Positions 28,441 to 37,709 of a stretch of 57,768 nt of DNA are shown here, in pieces. Both the position numbers and the translations under genes were made by a program. Every line of letters starts with the position of its first letter. The stretch's first letter is position 1. The notes under the pieces were generated by a model. That model did no database searches, was not told the DNA's origin, and worked only from the letters and a program-made list of their open reading frames with translations. The stretch lies in assembly GCA_003389325.1 (NCBI GenBank), contig QQVE01000012.1, positions 1 to 57,768 on the forward strand, given 5' to 3'. This DNA comes from Planctomycetota bacterium (lineage in GTDB: Bacteria > Planctomycetota > Planctomycetia > Pirellulales > PALSA-1355).

Positions 28441-28910
28441 CGCAATACCTCCAGCACGCGGCGTTCAAACCCCTGTTTCAACTGCAGCTTCGCCTGCTCC
28501 GGATCGTCGGTATACATCGAGTGCACGTAGAGAAACCGTCGGTCGTGTGAGACGTCGAGGCTGAGGGTGCCCGGTGTGAGGCTGATCAAGTTCGCTAGCA
28601 GCACGATCTCGGCGTCGGTGCGAGCGTCAAGCGGAACGGCGAGAATCGCTGGCTGCATGTAGTTCTTCACCGTCAACACGTCGCGTGCCACCCGAATGTT
28701 GGCCACTAACAACTTCCAGGCGAAGAAAACGGCGAATTCAGCGATCTTCGCGATCCGCCGCGTATAGTCTCCAGAGCCGAGGATGCTGCGGCCGAGCCAC
28801 AATACGCCCCATCCCAGCGCGAAGCCAAGCAGGAGATTGCCCGTCGAGGGCACCCCCACAGCAAATGCCCATGCCAGGGCAAGCAGCAGGTTCCAAAGGA
28901 AAAAGATCAT
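28437..28910 (-). CDS. mrpE: Mrp Na+/H+ antiporter subunit E
   Basis: The product is 157 aa from ATG 28910 ([16 protein letters not shown]); the longer upstream frame only covers mrpD in another phase. Two or three N-terminal helices precede a cytoplasmic domain with MQPAILAVPLDARTDAEIVL and NLISLTPGTLSLDVS, the conserved MrpE motif. 4-nt overlaps tie it to mrpD and mrpF. Confidence 0.92.
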   Translation of the reverse strand: MIFFLWNLLLALAWAFAVGVPSTGNLLLGFALGWGVLWLGRSILGSGDYTRRIAKIAEFAVFFAWKLLVANIRVARDVLTVKNYMQPAILAVPLDARTDAEIVLLANLISLTPGTLSLDVSHDRRFLYVHSMYTDDPEQAKLQLKQGFERRVLEVLR

Positions 28911-30415
28911 CTTTGTTCTCCCAGCACGCGCTCGACGTAGCCGCTGGGGCCGAAGGGACCCAGCAACTCGTCGGCTGCCGCCTGAGTCCAACCGAACAAC
29001 GGACCTGCGGCAAGGCCGACAACGACGGTGAAGGCCGCCATGACGGCCGTGGGGCATTCCATCAGCCACCGTTCACCCGCTGGCGGACGTCGGGGGGGCG
29101 GTTCGGACGCTGGCGGCGGTTGCCAAAACACAGCATTCCAAATCTTTGACATCGAGAACAGCGTCAGCAGACTGACCGCCAGGGCAGTTGCCACGGCAAT
29201 GTACGCGTCGGCCTCAAGTCCGGCCTGCACGATTTCGAGCTTCGCCACGAAGCCCGATAGTGGTGGTATCCCCGCCAGCGCCAGAGCAGGCAGGGCGAAC
29301 AGCAGTGCCAGCCAAGGCGACTCTCGATACGTGCCGCCGAGCCGGTCGAGGTCGTACGTGCCCCGACGGCGTTCGACAACTCCGGATACCAGAAAGAGGG
29401 TCGATTTGGCGAGAGTATTGTGGGCCACGAAGAAGACGCCGGCGGCGATCGAAAGAGGCGTGAACAACGCTAAAGCGACCACCATGTAGCCGATCTGGCT
29501 GATGATGTGGAACGAGAGCAACCGCCGCAATTCGTTCTGCGCCACGGCGCCGAGCACGCCGGTGACCATCGTCAGCATCGATAGCACGAGAAGCAGCGTC
29601 TGCGTTGCGCCAACGTCGCGTAGCACGAAGACGAGCGTAAACACCCGGAACATGGCGTAGACACCCACCTTTGTCAGCAGCCCTGCAAAGATTGCCGCGA
29701 CCGCCGCAGGCTGGGTGTGGTATGAGGCCGGCAGCCAGAAGAACAGCGGAAACACGGCTGCCTTGACGCCGAACGCGACCAGAAAGCTCATCGCCAGCGA
29801 CGTCGCGATGCCGCGGTCGAGATCGGGAACCCGCGTCGCGAGATCGGCCATGTTGAGCGTTCCTACCGCCGCGTAGAGAAGCCCCACGGAGACGAGGAAG
29901 ATGAACGACGCGATCAGGTTCAGCGCGACGTACTTCAGCGCGCCCTCAAGCTGCGGTCGCCTCCCGCCGAGCCCCATCAGCACGAAGGAGGAAATCAGCA
30001 TGACCTCGAACCACACATAGAGATTGAACAGGTCGCCTGTCAAGAACGCGCCGCAGACCCCCATCAGCAACACGTGCAATAGCGGGTGATATGCTGCTTC
30101 CTCCTGTTCGCGGTCGACGCTGGCGCACGAATAAGGCACGACGGCCATGCCAATGATCCCGGCCAGCAGAACCATCGTGGCCGTCAAGTGGTCGGCCACG
30201 AACGTGATGCCGTAGGGGGCCGGCCAGTCGCCGATTTGTGTCGCCTGAATACCGCCTGCCCGCACGGCGACAAGCAGCGCGACCGCGCTGCCCAGCAGCC
30301 CGGCGGCGCCGGCAAGACTGATCCAACGCTGCACGCGGAGGCTGCGCCAGGCGAACAGCGAGACGATCGCCGTCACCAGCGGAATCACAATCGGCAAGAC
30401 GGTCACCAGGTTCAT
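28907..30415 (-). CDS. mrpD: Mrp Na+/H+ antiporter subunit D (NuoN/NuoL-like)
   Basis: This 502-aa protein has about 14 hydrophobic helices. [20 protein letters not shown] and [13 protein letters not shown] mark the proton-translocating NuoN/MrpD core, including the conserved Lys in LLTKVG. It pairs with MrpA to form the two large antiporter-like subunits. ATG 30415 overlaps the end of mrpC by 4 nt. Helix content, length and position all fit the family. Confidence 0.93.
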   Translation of the reverse strand: MNLVTVLPIVIPLVTAIVSLFAWRSLRVQRWISLAGAAGLLGSAVALLVAVRAGGIQATQIGDWPAPYGITFVADHLTATMVLLAGIIGMAVVPYSCASVDREQEEAAYHPLLHVLLMGVCGAFLTGDLFNLYVWFEVMLISSFVLMGLGGRRPQLEGALKYVALNLIASFIFLVSVGLLYAAVGTLNMADLATRVPDLDRGIATSLAMSFLVAFGVKAAVFPLFFWLPASYHTQPAAVAAIFAGLLTKVGVYAMFRVFTLVFVLRDVGATQTLLLVLSMLTMVTGVLGAVAQNELRRLLSFHIISQIGYMVVALALFTPLSIAAGVFFVAHNTLAKSTLFLVSGVVERRRGTYDLDRLGGTYRESPWLALLFALPALALAGIPPLSGFVAKLEIVQAGLEADAYIAVATALAVSLLTLFSMSKIWNAVFWQPPPASEPPPRRPPAGERWLMECPTAVMAAFTVVVGLAAGPLFGWTQAAADELLGPFGPSGYVERVLGEQR

Positions 30416-30759
30416 CGTTCCGTCGTGGTCATTTTGTCCACGTCGTCGGTCTTGGTCTCGCGATAGGTCCTGAGCACGAGCGCAATCGCAAACGCCAGTA
30501 CGCCGAAACTGATCACCATCGCCGTCAGCACGAGTGCCTGTGGCAACGGGTCCGCATGCGCTGCCGGCGGCAGCGACTCGCCCTGTTCGATCAGCGGCGC
30601 TCCGCCGCGCACAAGGCCCCCCGCGCTGAACACCAGCAGATTCGCGCCGTGGCTCAGCAGCGCAAAGCCGATGAGCAGCTTGATCGAACTGCGGCGCATC
30701 ATCATGTACAGTCCCGCGGCCACCAGGGCGCCCACGACGAACGGTAGAATGAGATTCAC
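30412..30759 (-). CDS. mrpC: Mrp Na+/H+ antiporter subunit C (NuoK-like)
   Basis: The product is 115 aa from GTG 30759. This start is favoured because GTGA overlaps the mrpB stop, exactly as at all other junctions of the operon. Three helices are present with [20 protein letters not shown] and [20 protein letters not shown], the NuoK/MrpC signature. A longer in-frame upstream extension lies over mrpB and is rejected. Confidence 0.91.
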   Translation of the reverse strand: MNLILPFVVGALVAAGLYMMMRRSSIKLLIGFALLSHGANLLVFSAGGLVRGGAPLIEQGESLPPAAHADPLPQALVLTAMVISFGVLAFAIALVLRTYRETKTDDVDKMTTTER

Positions 30760-31199
30760 GACTCGTCCCTTTCCCAATGAAGCGGCGATTTCGTTGCGAG
30801 CGAAAAAATAATCTGCGTTACGACCCCAAGCACAACGAGATAGATTCCCAAATCGAACAGCAGTGGCGTTCCGAGGTCGAGCACTCCCCCACCCGGCATC
30901 GGAAGCTCCACCCAACTTCCGGTAAGCAGGGGACGACCCATGAACAGGGCGCCGATGCTTACGCCTGCCGCCGTCGCCAGTCCGAGCGCCAATAGCCGAA
31001 TCGGCCGCAGCGGCAGCAGATTCCGCGCCACGTCGACGTCGTACGCCAGCGCGCACAGCGCGATCGGAGCAGCCGCCATCAGCCCGCCAATGAAGCCGCC
31101 CCCCGGCTCGTGGTGCCCGCGGACCAGCAGGAACACCGAGTACAGCACGAGCAGCGGAAACAGGTATCGCGTCGCTGTCTGTAAGATAAGCGACTTCAT
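30756..31199 (-). CDS. mrpB: Mrp Na+/H+ antiporter subunit B
   Basis: The product is 147 aa from ATG 31199 ([15 protein letters not shown]). The hallmark [20 protein letters not shown] lies at about 19-38. Four helices are visible. It overlaps mrpA and mrpC by 4 nt each. Confidence 0.92.
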   Translation of the reverse strand: MKSLILQTATRYLFPLLVLYSVFLLVRGHHEPGGGFIGGLMAAAPIALCALAYDVDVARNLLPLRPIRLLALGLATAAGVSIGALFMGRPLLTGSWVELPMPGGGVLDLGTPLLFDLGIYLVVLGVVTQIIFSLATKSPLHWERDES

Positions 31200-33508
31200 T
31201 CGTATCCCTCCCGTTTTGCAGGCGCTTGGGCGCTGAGTCGCACGAGCATCCACACGCCGATCGCCGCAGTTGCCAGCACAGTGATCTCGCCCAGTGTGTC
31301 CAGCGCGCGGAAATCGACGAGGATCACGTTGACGATGTTCCGACCGTGCGCTGCGGGCACGCTGTGCTCTACGTACCACTCGGAGATCGGCGGCGGGTGC
31401 GGTTCGTGGGTCGCTTGCAACAGCAGCAAAGTTAGCACGATACCCACCGCGCCCGCGAGGAGCGCGTCGCGAAGCCGCCTGCGTGGCGAGGAGGCCAGCG
31501 TGTACTTGGGTAGGCGCGCGAACGCGAGCACGAACAGGATCACGGTTAACGATTCGATGACGATTTGCGTCGCTGCCAGATCGGGCGCGCTAAAGATCGA
31601 GAACAACCACGCCACGCCGTACCCGACGACCCCGAGCGCCGCCACGCTCGCCAGCCGCGACCTCGAAGCCGCGGCCACGAGGGCTGCCGCCGGTATGAGC
31701 ACAGCGGCAAACGCTTCATGCGGACGGACATCGATTCCGGGGTAGTGCTCGCGCAAGCCGCCCCGCAGGACGATTTCCTCAATCGTCAGCAGCAGCAGGA
31801 CCGAGGAGGTGACAAACACGTACCGCGGCAAACGGCCCGGCTGCAGCATACGCGTCTGCCAGTCCGCGACCCAATACAGCCCGGCGAGCGACCACTCGTA
31901 CCACTTCGCCGGTCCCCAGCGGGCGACTGCCAGCGATCCGGCAAGGTGCCGCTGCAAACTCCCCCGCACGATGTAGCACGCAATTCCCGCCGCGAGCACC
32001 ACCAGGCTGAGTACGAATGGTACGCCCACGCCATGCCAAAGCGTCAAGTACATCTTGACCGGCTCGCCGGCGATGGGCTCCAGCGCCGGGCCGAGCAGCG
32101 GCCCCATGAGTGTCTGCGGGGCCAGCCCGGTCACGACGCCGGCTACGGCCAGCACCAACGGCGCCACCTGCATCGTCATGCCCGGCGGGTCGCATTCGTC
32201 CTGCGTCGGTCGGCCAAAGAACGGGCCGATCCCCACGCGTCCGGCGCCGGCCACCAGCAGAATGCTCGACACGACGGAGACGACCGTCAACAAGATAGGC
32301 ACGAAAGGTGCGTGCCAGACGGCATCGAGGAACACCTCCTTCGCCACGTAGCCGAACGTCGGTGCGACGCCCGCCATCGACAATGCGGCGGCCAAGGCCA
32401 CGGCGCCGGTCAGCGGCAGTCGGCGGATCAGTCCCGCCATCTTGCGGAGATCGCGGGTGCCGGTCGCATGATCGACGATCCCGGCGACCAGAAACAACGC
32501 CCCCTTGTACAGCGCGTGTGCAACCAGGTAGACCATCGCCGCCTGGACTGCCAGCGGCGTACCGAAGCCGAGCAGCATCATCAGCGTGCCCAAAACGTTG
32601 ATGGTCAAGTATGCGAGCACGCCTTTGAGATCATGCTCGAAAAAGGCGAGATACGCCCCCACGAACATCGTCACGGCCCCGACGGTGGTCAGCGTTCCAG
32701 CCCAGAGTGGCGTCCCGCCCAATGCCGGAGTCAGCCGGGCCACGAGGAAGATGCCCGCCTTGACCATGGTCGCCGAATGCAGATAGGCACTGACCGGCGT
32801 GGGCGCCTCCATGGCGTTTGGCAGCCAGAAGTGAAACGGGAACTGGGCCGACTTGGTGAAGGCCCCGATGAGCACCAGGACCACAATCGCCGGATAGGAT
32901 CCATGTCTCTGGATGGCGTCTTTGCGGGCCAGGACATCGGTCAGTTCAAAACTATCGGCAGCCAACCCCAGTAGCACGAATCCGGCCAACAGGCAAAGCC
33001 CCCCCACGGCCGTCGTCACGAGGGCCTGTGTGGCCGCCGCCCGGGCCTCACGGCGCTCGTTGTCGAATCCAATCAAGAGGAACGAAGCCAGCGAGGTCAG
33101 CTCCCAACACATGTAAAGCGTGAGTAAATTGCCGGCCAGCACAATTCCGAGCATTGCGCCCATGAAGAACATCATGTACGCGTGAAATCGTCCCAACCGA
33201 TCGTGACCGGCCAGATATCCCGAGGCGTAGATAGACACCAAGGCTCCGACAGCCGTGATCAGCAGGACAAAAAACAGGCCTAGGCCGTCGATCATCAGCG
33301 TCAAACGCAGACCCAGCTGCGGCGCCCAGGCCCAAGAAACGGAAGTCCGCTCTTCGCCCGCCGGCAAGCTCCACCAGAGGTCGCCGTAGTAGATTCCGAT
33401 CAAGATCGGCACACAGGCGATCAGCCATCCCGCTTTGTTTCCGAACCACCGATCCAGCAAGGGAAGCAGCGGAGCAAGGAGAAACGGGGCTAGGAAAAAC
33501 AAAGTCAT
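31196..33508 (-). CDS. mrpA: Mrp Na+/H+ antiporter subunit A (NuoL-like, with MrpA C-terminal domain)
   Basis: The product is 770 aa if started at ATG 33508 ([11 protein letters not shown]); a TTG two codons earlier is possible. The N-terminal two thirds are NuoL-like: [16 protein letters not shown] and [20 protein letters not shown] with [16 protein letters not shown]. The C-terminal third, ending in [20 protein letters not shown], is the MrpA-specific part equivalent to the NuoJ-like region. This is the first gene of the seven-gene operon that exchanges Na+ (or K+) for H+ and helps in alkali and salt tolerance. No clear Shine-Dalgarno sequence is seen. Confidence 0.93.
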   Translation of the reverse strand: MTLFFLAPFLLAPLLPLLDRWFGNKAGWLIACVPILIGIYYGDLWWSLPAGEERTSVSWAWAPQLGLRLTLMIDGLGLFFVLLITAVGALVSIYASGYLAGHDRLGRFHAYMMFFMGAMLGIVLAGNLLTLYMCWELTSLASFLLIGFDNERREARAAATQALVTTAVGGLCLLAGFVLLGLAADSFELTDVLARKDAIQRHGSYPAIVVLVLIGAFTKSAQFPFHFWLPNAMEAPTPVSAYLHSATMVKAGIFLVARLTPALGGTPLWAGTLTTVGAVTMFVGAYLAFFEHDLKGVLAYLTINVLGTLMMLLGFGTPLAVQAAMVYLVAHALYKGALFLVAGIVDHATGTRDLRKMAGLIRRLPLTGAVALAAALSMAGVAPTFGYVAKEVFLDAVWHAPFVPILLTVVSVVSSILLVAGAGRVGIGPFFGRPTQDECDPPGMTMQVAPLVLAVAGVVTGLAPQTLMGPLLGPALEPIAGEPVKMYLTLWHGVGVPFVLSLVVLAAGIACYIVRGSLQRHLAGSLAVARWGPAKWYEWSLAGLYWVADWQTRMLQPGRLPRYVFVTSSVLLLLTIEEIVLRGGLREHYPGIDVRPHEAFAAVLIPAAALVAAASRSRLASVAALGVVGYGVAWLFSIFSAPDLAATQIVIESLTVILFVLAFARLPKYTLASSPRRRLRDALLAGAVGIVLTLLLLQATHEPHPPPISEWYVEHSVPAAHGRNIVNVILVDFRALDTLGEITVLATAAIGVWMLVRLSAQAPAKREGYE

Positions 33509-34116
33509 GAACAAGGCCGCGGGGATGAGAGCTTAGGAGGGACGACTCGCGCAGACGGGACTCTCCCGGGCGAGTTCTTGTATTTGTAGTAACTTAGCCT
33601 AAGCAGTGTCGCGAGGGAAATACAGCGAGCGGCTCGACGAGTCGGACACTCATGGATTGCGAAAGACCAGCAGACGCAACACGCCAGCATCGCTTTCGAC
33701 TTGCCGGAGCACCTCGTGCAGGTCAGGGACTGAGCTCGGTCGCCACTGAATCGTGCAACCTGCTCGCATTCTGCTGCTCGTCGTCGCCGGCACCCATCGT
33801 CAAGGGGCAGCAGCGACAAGCATCTCCCCTTGAACACCAGCCACGAACCATCAACAGTGCCCCCTTCCGCGCGGGCACTTCTGGAACGCTTCGCACGACG
33901 TCCGACAGCCGCGAGCCTTACACCTTGACCTGGCGCCCGCGCGCGGCCAGGCCGTGGCTTGAGGGCACCGATGCTGAGATTTGGCGATCGAGCGTCCCGC
34001 GGGAAGCTCGAAAATGCTTGACATCGTCGCCTGAGGCGTCCAAGATACCGGGGCGTTCACTCAGTTTCGCCAGGTGCCGCCAGTGACGTCCACGCGACAT
34101 TGAACCGTGACAAAAG
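33509..34116. other. Intergenic stretch upstream of the Mrp operon, no gene supported
   Basis: About 600 bp between divergently transcribed mrpA and the lectin gene. Base composition is less GC-rich than neighbouring genes in places (around 33580-33610). Frames here lack starts and domains. An 11-bp palindrome at 33593-33603 is the only obvious site on the mrpA side. Confidence 0.5.
33593..33603. promoter_or_regulatory. 11-bp palindrome upstream of the Mrp operon
   Basis: CTTAGCCTAAG is an inverted repeat with a one-base centre, in an AT-richer patch about 85 bp upstream of the mrpA start. It could be an operator. No known regulator motif is assigned. Confidence 0.3.
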
Positions 34117-34161
34117 AGTGCTTGGGACCTTTCCGCGGGAGAGGTTCGAAGCACTTTTTTT
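34117..34161 (+). terminator. Terminator-like hairpin with T7, 60 nt before the lectin start
   Basis: AGTGCTT (34117-34123) pairs with AAGCACT (34149-34155). After one mismatch the stem continues for six more pairs, and the loop contains TCCGCGGGA, which can also fold. Seven T residues end at 34161. On the plus strand this is a good intrinsic terminator. It lies in the likely 5' leader of the lectin gene at 34222, so it may be an attenuator, or it may end an unidentified upstream RNA. Confidence 0.6.
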
Positions 34162-34221
34162 GTTGCACTACAGACAGTCTGACGAGCCACCCGGGGCGTG
34201 AAGTTAGCCGAGGGTCGAACG

Positions 34222-35073
34222 ATGATGGGTGCGGCTCGAAGTTGCAGGAGTTATGCGGCAGTGAGTTGGTTTGCCGCGGCGATGCTGCTTGCCGGCAGTC
34301 GCCCGCTGCAGGCGGTCCCCATCAGCTTTCCCGACTTCAGTTCGACCACGGACCTCAACATCGTGGGCGACGCCGCCCAGGTGGGGAACATCGTCCGCCT
34401 CAGCTCGTCGTCGCCGGGTGAGCGCGGTTCAACCTGGTTCCGAGCGAAACAGGGCGTGGAAGTCGGCTTCGACACGACCTTCAGTTTCCGCATCACGGCG
34501 CCGGCGGGTGCGGACGACGCCGACGGACTCAACGGAGGGGATGGGTTCGCTTTCGTCGTGCAGAACACGAGTGATGCCGCACTCGGCCTTGCCAACTCGT
34601 ACATGGGCTATGAAATCGCGAATAGTCTGGCAGTGGAATTTGATACCTTCAGAAACGGGAACTTTCTCGCGCTTGAGCCCAACAGCAATCACGTCGGCGT
34701 TCAGTCTCTCGGCACGGGCGTTAATACGCCGTTCGCCCCGGCGTTCCTGGCGTCGGCGGCGGTTGGTTCCAATCTGTCGGATGGCGGCGTCCATACAGCA
34801 AAGGTGAGCTACGCACCTGGGTCGCTTCAGATTTTCGTCGACGACTTCATTCATCCCGTTCTGACCGTTCCGGTGGACCTTGGCAGTCTACTGAACCTAA
34901 GTGCAGGCACGGCATACGTCGGCTTTACCGGGGGCGGTGCCGCCGCCTATGAAAATCATGACCTGCTGAGTTGGCACTTTGCGACGGTTCCGGAACCCTC
35001 GAGCATCTCTCTCGCGGTCGGTGGCGTTCTCGGCTTGCTTGCCCTCACTCGGCGGCGTCAGGCGCGCATCTGA
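34222..35073 (+). CDS. L-type (legume-lectin-like) secreted protein with PEP-CTERM anchor
   Basis: The product is 283 aa. I chose ATG 34222 because GAGGG at 34210-34214 lies 7 nt upstream; a GTG at 34198 would add 8 residues. A signal peptide covers about residues 1-30. The lectin core shows DGFAFVVQNTSDAALG, then SLAVEFDTFRNGN and NSNHVGVQS, the L-type lectin strands that hold the metal- and sugar-binding Asp/Asn residues. The C-terminus VPEPSSISLAVGGVLGLLAL followed by TRRRQARI is a textbook PEP-CTERM: motif, helix, basic tail. It would be exported and processed by an exosortase, whose gene is not in this window. It probably binds carbohydrate at the cell surface. Confidence 0.92.
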   Translation: MMGAARSCRSYAAVSWFAAAMLLAGSRPLQAVPISFPDFSSTTDLNIVGDAAQVGNIVRLSSSSPGERGSTWFRAKQGVEVGFDTTFSFRITAPAGADDADGLNGGDGFAFVVQNTSDAALGLANSYMGYEIANSLAVEFDTFRNGNFLALEPNSNHVGVQSLGTGVNTPFAPAFLASAAVGSNLSDGGVHTAKVSYAPGSLQIFVDDFIHPVLTVPVDLGSLLNLSAGTAYVGFTGGGAAAYENHDLLSWHFATVPEPSSISLAVGGVLGLLALTRRRQARI

Positions 35074-35708
35074 TGTGCCAACCAGGTCAGCCCATATCGC
35101 TCGGGGCTCGGTGCAAGGACCGTCCGCTTCCGCGTGGCCCTTCCCTAGCTATTGAAGGCGGCCCCATCAAGGGCGAGCTCTTGCCTCCGGTCAAGGCGAT
35201 TGAAGATCGGCGATTGTGGCTTGAGGGCCATTTGGCACGAACTAGCGAACGTGGGAACTCGCAAAACGGTGCCACCATCGCCCGGTTCAAGCGGTCCTGC
35301 CCAAGCAAAAGCAGGGTTCCATGTGTCATCATCGATAGCAAAGCGCTTTGCTCATTGATCAAAATCGCCTGAGGTCTATCCCTGCAGGCTCGTCAACGGG
35401 ATCTGAGGACAAGACCCGGCCGCGCACGCACATCAAGTGCGCGACATAGCTTGAGCCGTCGATACTCGAGGAACGGCTCGACTAGCAGGAGTTCGACCGG
35501 TCTAAAGCCCCCGGTCCCTCGACGGTCGAAACGTGCCTTCCGATTCGCGCGACCAGCAGGGCTCGGCATCGCGGCTGGCACCAAGTCTTGCACCAACCCC
35601 TGGCCGAAATCGGCATCTGCTGACCATCCTGGACGATCTCGGCCAGGAATCGGTCCGGGCGAGGGCCCACACTGAGGCGGATGCAAGTGGCATCGCTGAT
35701 AAAGACTT
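35074..35708. other. About 630 bp with no supported gene
   Basis: Between the lectin and the tRNA-Gly region several overlapping short frames exist on both strands, but they lack starts with ribosome sites and show no domain. A 16-bp perfect palindrome (AGCAAAGCGCTTTGCT) sits at 35337-35352 and could act in termination of the lectin transcript, though it has no T-run. The stretch may be decayed coding DNA. Confidence 0.45.
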
Positions 35709-35739
35709 ACAGCCGCTGTCCGCTCGGGACAACGGCTGT
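35709..35739 (-). terminator. Hairpin just downstream of tRNA-Gly
   Basis: On the minus strand ACAGCCG pairs with CGGCTGT, and inside it TGTCC pairs with GGACA around a CGAGC loop. It begins 7 nt after the tRNA 3' end and is followed by a weak T-rich stretch. It is likely the tRNA terminator. Confidence 0.5.
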
Positions 35740-35746
35740 CTCGAAA

Positions 35747-35819
35747 AGCGGGCGAAGGGATTCGAACCCTCGACATCCAGCTTGGGAAGCTAGCGCTCTG
35801 CCAACTGAGCTACGCCCGC
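35747..35819 (-). tRNA. tRNA-Gly (anticodon CCC)
   Basis: A full cloverleaf is readable on the minus strand. The seven-pair acceptor stem is GCGGGCG/CGCCCGC, the D-arm is GCTC..GAGC, and the anticodon stem CTAGC/GCTGG (one G-T pair) closes the loop TTCCCAA, giving anticodon CCC. The T-arm is GAGGG-TTCGAAT-CCCTT, with one G-T wobble pair. The discriminator is T at 35747, as usual for tRNA-Gly, and CCA is not encoded. Its first 23 nt are duplicated at 38258-38280. Confidence 0.95.
35797..35819 (-). repeat. 23-bp direct repeat, copy 1 (5' end of the intact tRNA-Gly)
   Basis: These are the first 23 nt of the tRNA (5' acceptor strand plus most of the D-arm). They are identical to 38258-38280 in the same orientation. 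Confidence 0.92.
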
Positions 35820-35828
35820 GTCTCCAGG

Positions 35829-35837
35829 ATTCTAGCA
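35829..35837 (-). promoter_or_regulatory. Extended -10 motif of tRNA-Gly
   Basis: Read on the minus strand this is TGCTAGAAT, matching TGn plus a -10 hexamer (TAGAAT). It ends 9 nt before the tRNA 5' end, which would give a very short leader. No good -35 is seen. Confidence 0.5.
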
Positions 35838-35939
35838 GATGGCGCGGCCTCTGACACGCAATTGGCACCGTCGACGGCATGGTGCGCAAGGAAAGCGCGG
35901 CACCGACCCGAGTTGATGGCGTCGAAACGCGTCCATGGA

Positions 35940-36359
35940 TCACTCTTGGATTACGCGTTGCGGCAGTTCGATGAAGGCGCTGACGACGGTGAATGCGCCG
36001 ATCAGAATGCTCCCCAGCCAGGGCACGTACCAGCCTTGGTAGGTAAAGATGCCGCCCAGGTTGTAGGCCCAAACGCCGAAGGCCACGGTCGAGGTCGCGG
36101 CATTGACGAACGTTGCCCGGTCCCATTTGCTGGCCAGGCGGTAGACGTAACTTGGAGTGGCCAGGGTTCCCAACGCCAAGCACCCCCAGGCAACGGGAGT
36201 GCGTAGTCCATCCCCCTCATCGACGGAATTCAGGATCCCGAGCGCCAAGATATAGAAGGCGATGATTTCTCCGGGGATATACTTGGCCACGCGTTCGAGC
36301 CGATCACTGCCCGGCTTAGCGGCTGGCGCCTGCGCGAACTCTGCCGACGCAGGCCCCAT
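35940..36359 (-). CDS. Small membrane protein, four predicted helices (island gene 3)
   Basis: The product is 139 aa from ATG 36359, preceded by GGGAG at 7 nt spacing; a GTG at 36461 would add 34 residues without a good site. A flexible N-terminus leads to DRLERVAKYIPGEIIAFYIL (19-38). Helices lie at about 27-44, 54-74, 82-102 and 110-131, and the C-terminal tail is ELPQRVIQE. I do not recognise the family. A conserved-looking ERVAKYIPGE just before helix 1 suggests a cytoplasmic interface. It is the last gene of a minus-strand trio behind the subtilase, 105 nt downstream. A membrane effector, target or anchor for the protease is possible, but this is inference. Confidence 0.72.
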   Translation of the reverse strand: MGPASAEFAQAPAAKPGSDRLERVAKYIPGEIIAFYILALGILNSVDEGDGLRTPVAWGCLALGTLATPSYVYRLASKWDRATFVNAATSTVAFGVWAYNLGGIFTYQGWYVPWLGSILIGAFTVVSAFIELPQRVIQE

Positions 36360-36464
36360 CGTGTCGCTCCCTTCCCGTCGCGCCGGAACGACGACGGTCG
36401 GCGGATCTACTAGCCTTCCCACGGCATCCTCCCAGCATTCAAGATAGGAAGATCTCCGCACGCA

Positions 36465-37628
36465 CTAGAGTGCGGCGTCGCAATCGATCAGACCACTGCC
36501 AACGCAATTCCGTCCGGCCCCAAGGCTCCGGCAACTAGTTCGAATGCGATCGTACAGGACCGCCGCTGGAGCCTGGGGGTCGCGCTCGAGCAACAGCGAC
36601 AGCAACCCCGCCGCTTGCGGCGCCGCCCCACTGGTCCCCCAGCCTTCAGCCGCGCACTTGTACGTGCTGTCAAACAGAATCCAGCCGAACGTCGGAGCGG
36701 CGCAGTCGGGTTTCGGACAATGCTGGCTGGCCCATTGACCGGGACCACGACTCGAGTACGGGCGAACCGAATGGTTCTCGTCGACCTCGGCAACGGTGAG
36801 CACTTCCTCCATCGAGTTCCAGGCCCAAATCGTGCTCGGAGTGCACTGAGTCGCTTGCTGCGGGTCATGATTGTTTCCGGCCGCGAACACCATCGGAATC
36901 CCGCTGCCCACGACCCGGCGGATCACGTGACAGAGCGGATGGTCCCGCTCGATCAGCATGCCGTTTTCCTGCGGCGGGTCCTTGACCTTGTAGCCGAAGC
37001 TGTTGCTGATCACTACCGGGCGCTGATGCGCGTCGCGTTGATCTTCCACCCACTCGTAGGCGGCGATGATCTCGGAGATGCGGTACTCGGTCTTACAAGA
37101 ATAGAGCTTTGCATTGGGAGCAACGCCGCACAGTCTGGCCCGACGCGCCGGGTTGCCCGCAGCGATCACCGCGCACATCGTTCCGTGACCCGAGAAATCC
37201 GTCCACGGATCCGACCCGTCGTGTGACCACCCGCCCGCCTTCTTCCAGTCTGGAAACTCCGGATGCTGTCCGTTGATGCCCGAGTCGACCACCGCGATAT
37301 AGACATTCTCCCCCGTCGCACGCGACCACGCCGATGGCGCGTTGACCATTTGCACCACCTGGTTCAGCCCGGGCGCGGGCGCCGTCTTGGCAGTGCTGAA
37401 CTTGCGGAACTGCTCCGCGGTGATAAACGGCGTCAGTTGCGAATCGGGGAAGAATCGCAACTCAGTGGCGTCCGTTAGCTCGTCCACCACGTCTCGCGAT
37501 AGCCAGCCGGCAAACATGCGCGGCGTGCGGCGATATCGGCGCACGCTGCTGGCCAGGGCTAGCGCTTGTTCGAAGTGCCGGTCGGATGCGACGGCGCCGT
37601 CGATGATCCAGCCACAGTGCCCGCTCAT
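36465..37628 (-). CDS. Subtilisin-like (S8) serine protease without signal peptide (island gene 2)
   Basis: This 387-aa protease has the S8 triad: Asp115 in AVVDSGING, His148 in SGHGTMCAVIAAG and Ser333 in GTSGAAPQAAG. The oxyanion Asn is probably Asn252 in FAAGNNHD. YSSRGPGQ (291-298) is another S8 landmark. The N-terminal 67 residues end in FFPDSQLTP and match the separate 75-aa protein encoded upstream, in the place where subtilases carry an inhibitory prodomain. No hydrophobic signal peptide is seen, so the enzyme may stay in the cytoplasm. Eight or more Cys residues are scattered in the catalytic domain, which is unusual for a secreted or a cytosolic subtilase. It is flanked by island genes 1 and 3. 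Confidence 0.9.
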   Translation of the reverse strand: MSGHCGWIIDGAVASDRHFEQALALASSVRRYRRTPRMFAGWLSRDVVDELTDATELRFFPDSQLTPFITAEQFRKFSTAKTAPAPGLNQVVQMVNAPSAWSRATGENVYIAVVDSGINGQHPEFPDWKKAGGWSHDGSDPWTDFSGHGTMCAVIAAGNPARRARLCGVAPNAKLYSCKTEYRISEIIAAYEWVEDQRDAHQRPVVISNSFGYKVKDPPQENGMLIERDHPLCHVIRRVVGSGIPMVFAAGNNHDPQQATQCTPSTIWAWNSMEEVLTVAEVDENHSVRPYSSRGPGQWASQHCPKPDCAAPTFGWILFDSTYKCAAEGWGTSGAAPQAAGLLSLLLERDPQAPAAVLYDRIRTSCRSLGAGRNCVGSGLIDCDAAL

Positions 37629-37709
37629 TCCCCCATCTCCCGGCCATAGGGCACGGCCTAACGGTGGGGATTGTAGCAGATTCTGTCCGCCGGTGAAAGC
37701 GGCGCCCGC

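Noticed and set aside
31565..32974. 469-codon plus-strand frame opposite mrpA
   Set aside because: Arg/His/Gln-rich shadow; mrpA is clear on the other strand.
35451..35675. Possible integrase remnant next to the tRNA
   Set aside because: No tyrosine or serine recombinase motif (such as HxxR...Y) is readable in any frame.
35533..35793. 86-codon frame ending in AKGFEPSTSSLGS
   Set aside because: This peptide is the reverse-strand translation of a tRNA gene (tRNA-Gly at 35747-35819).
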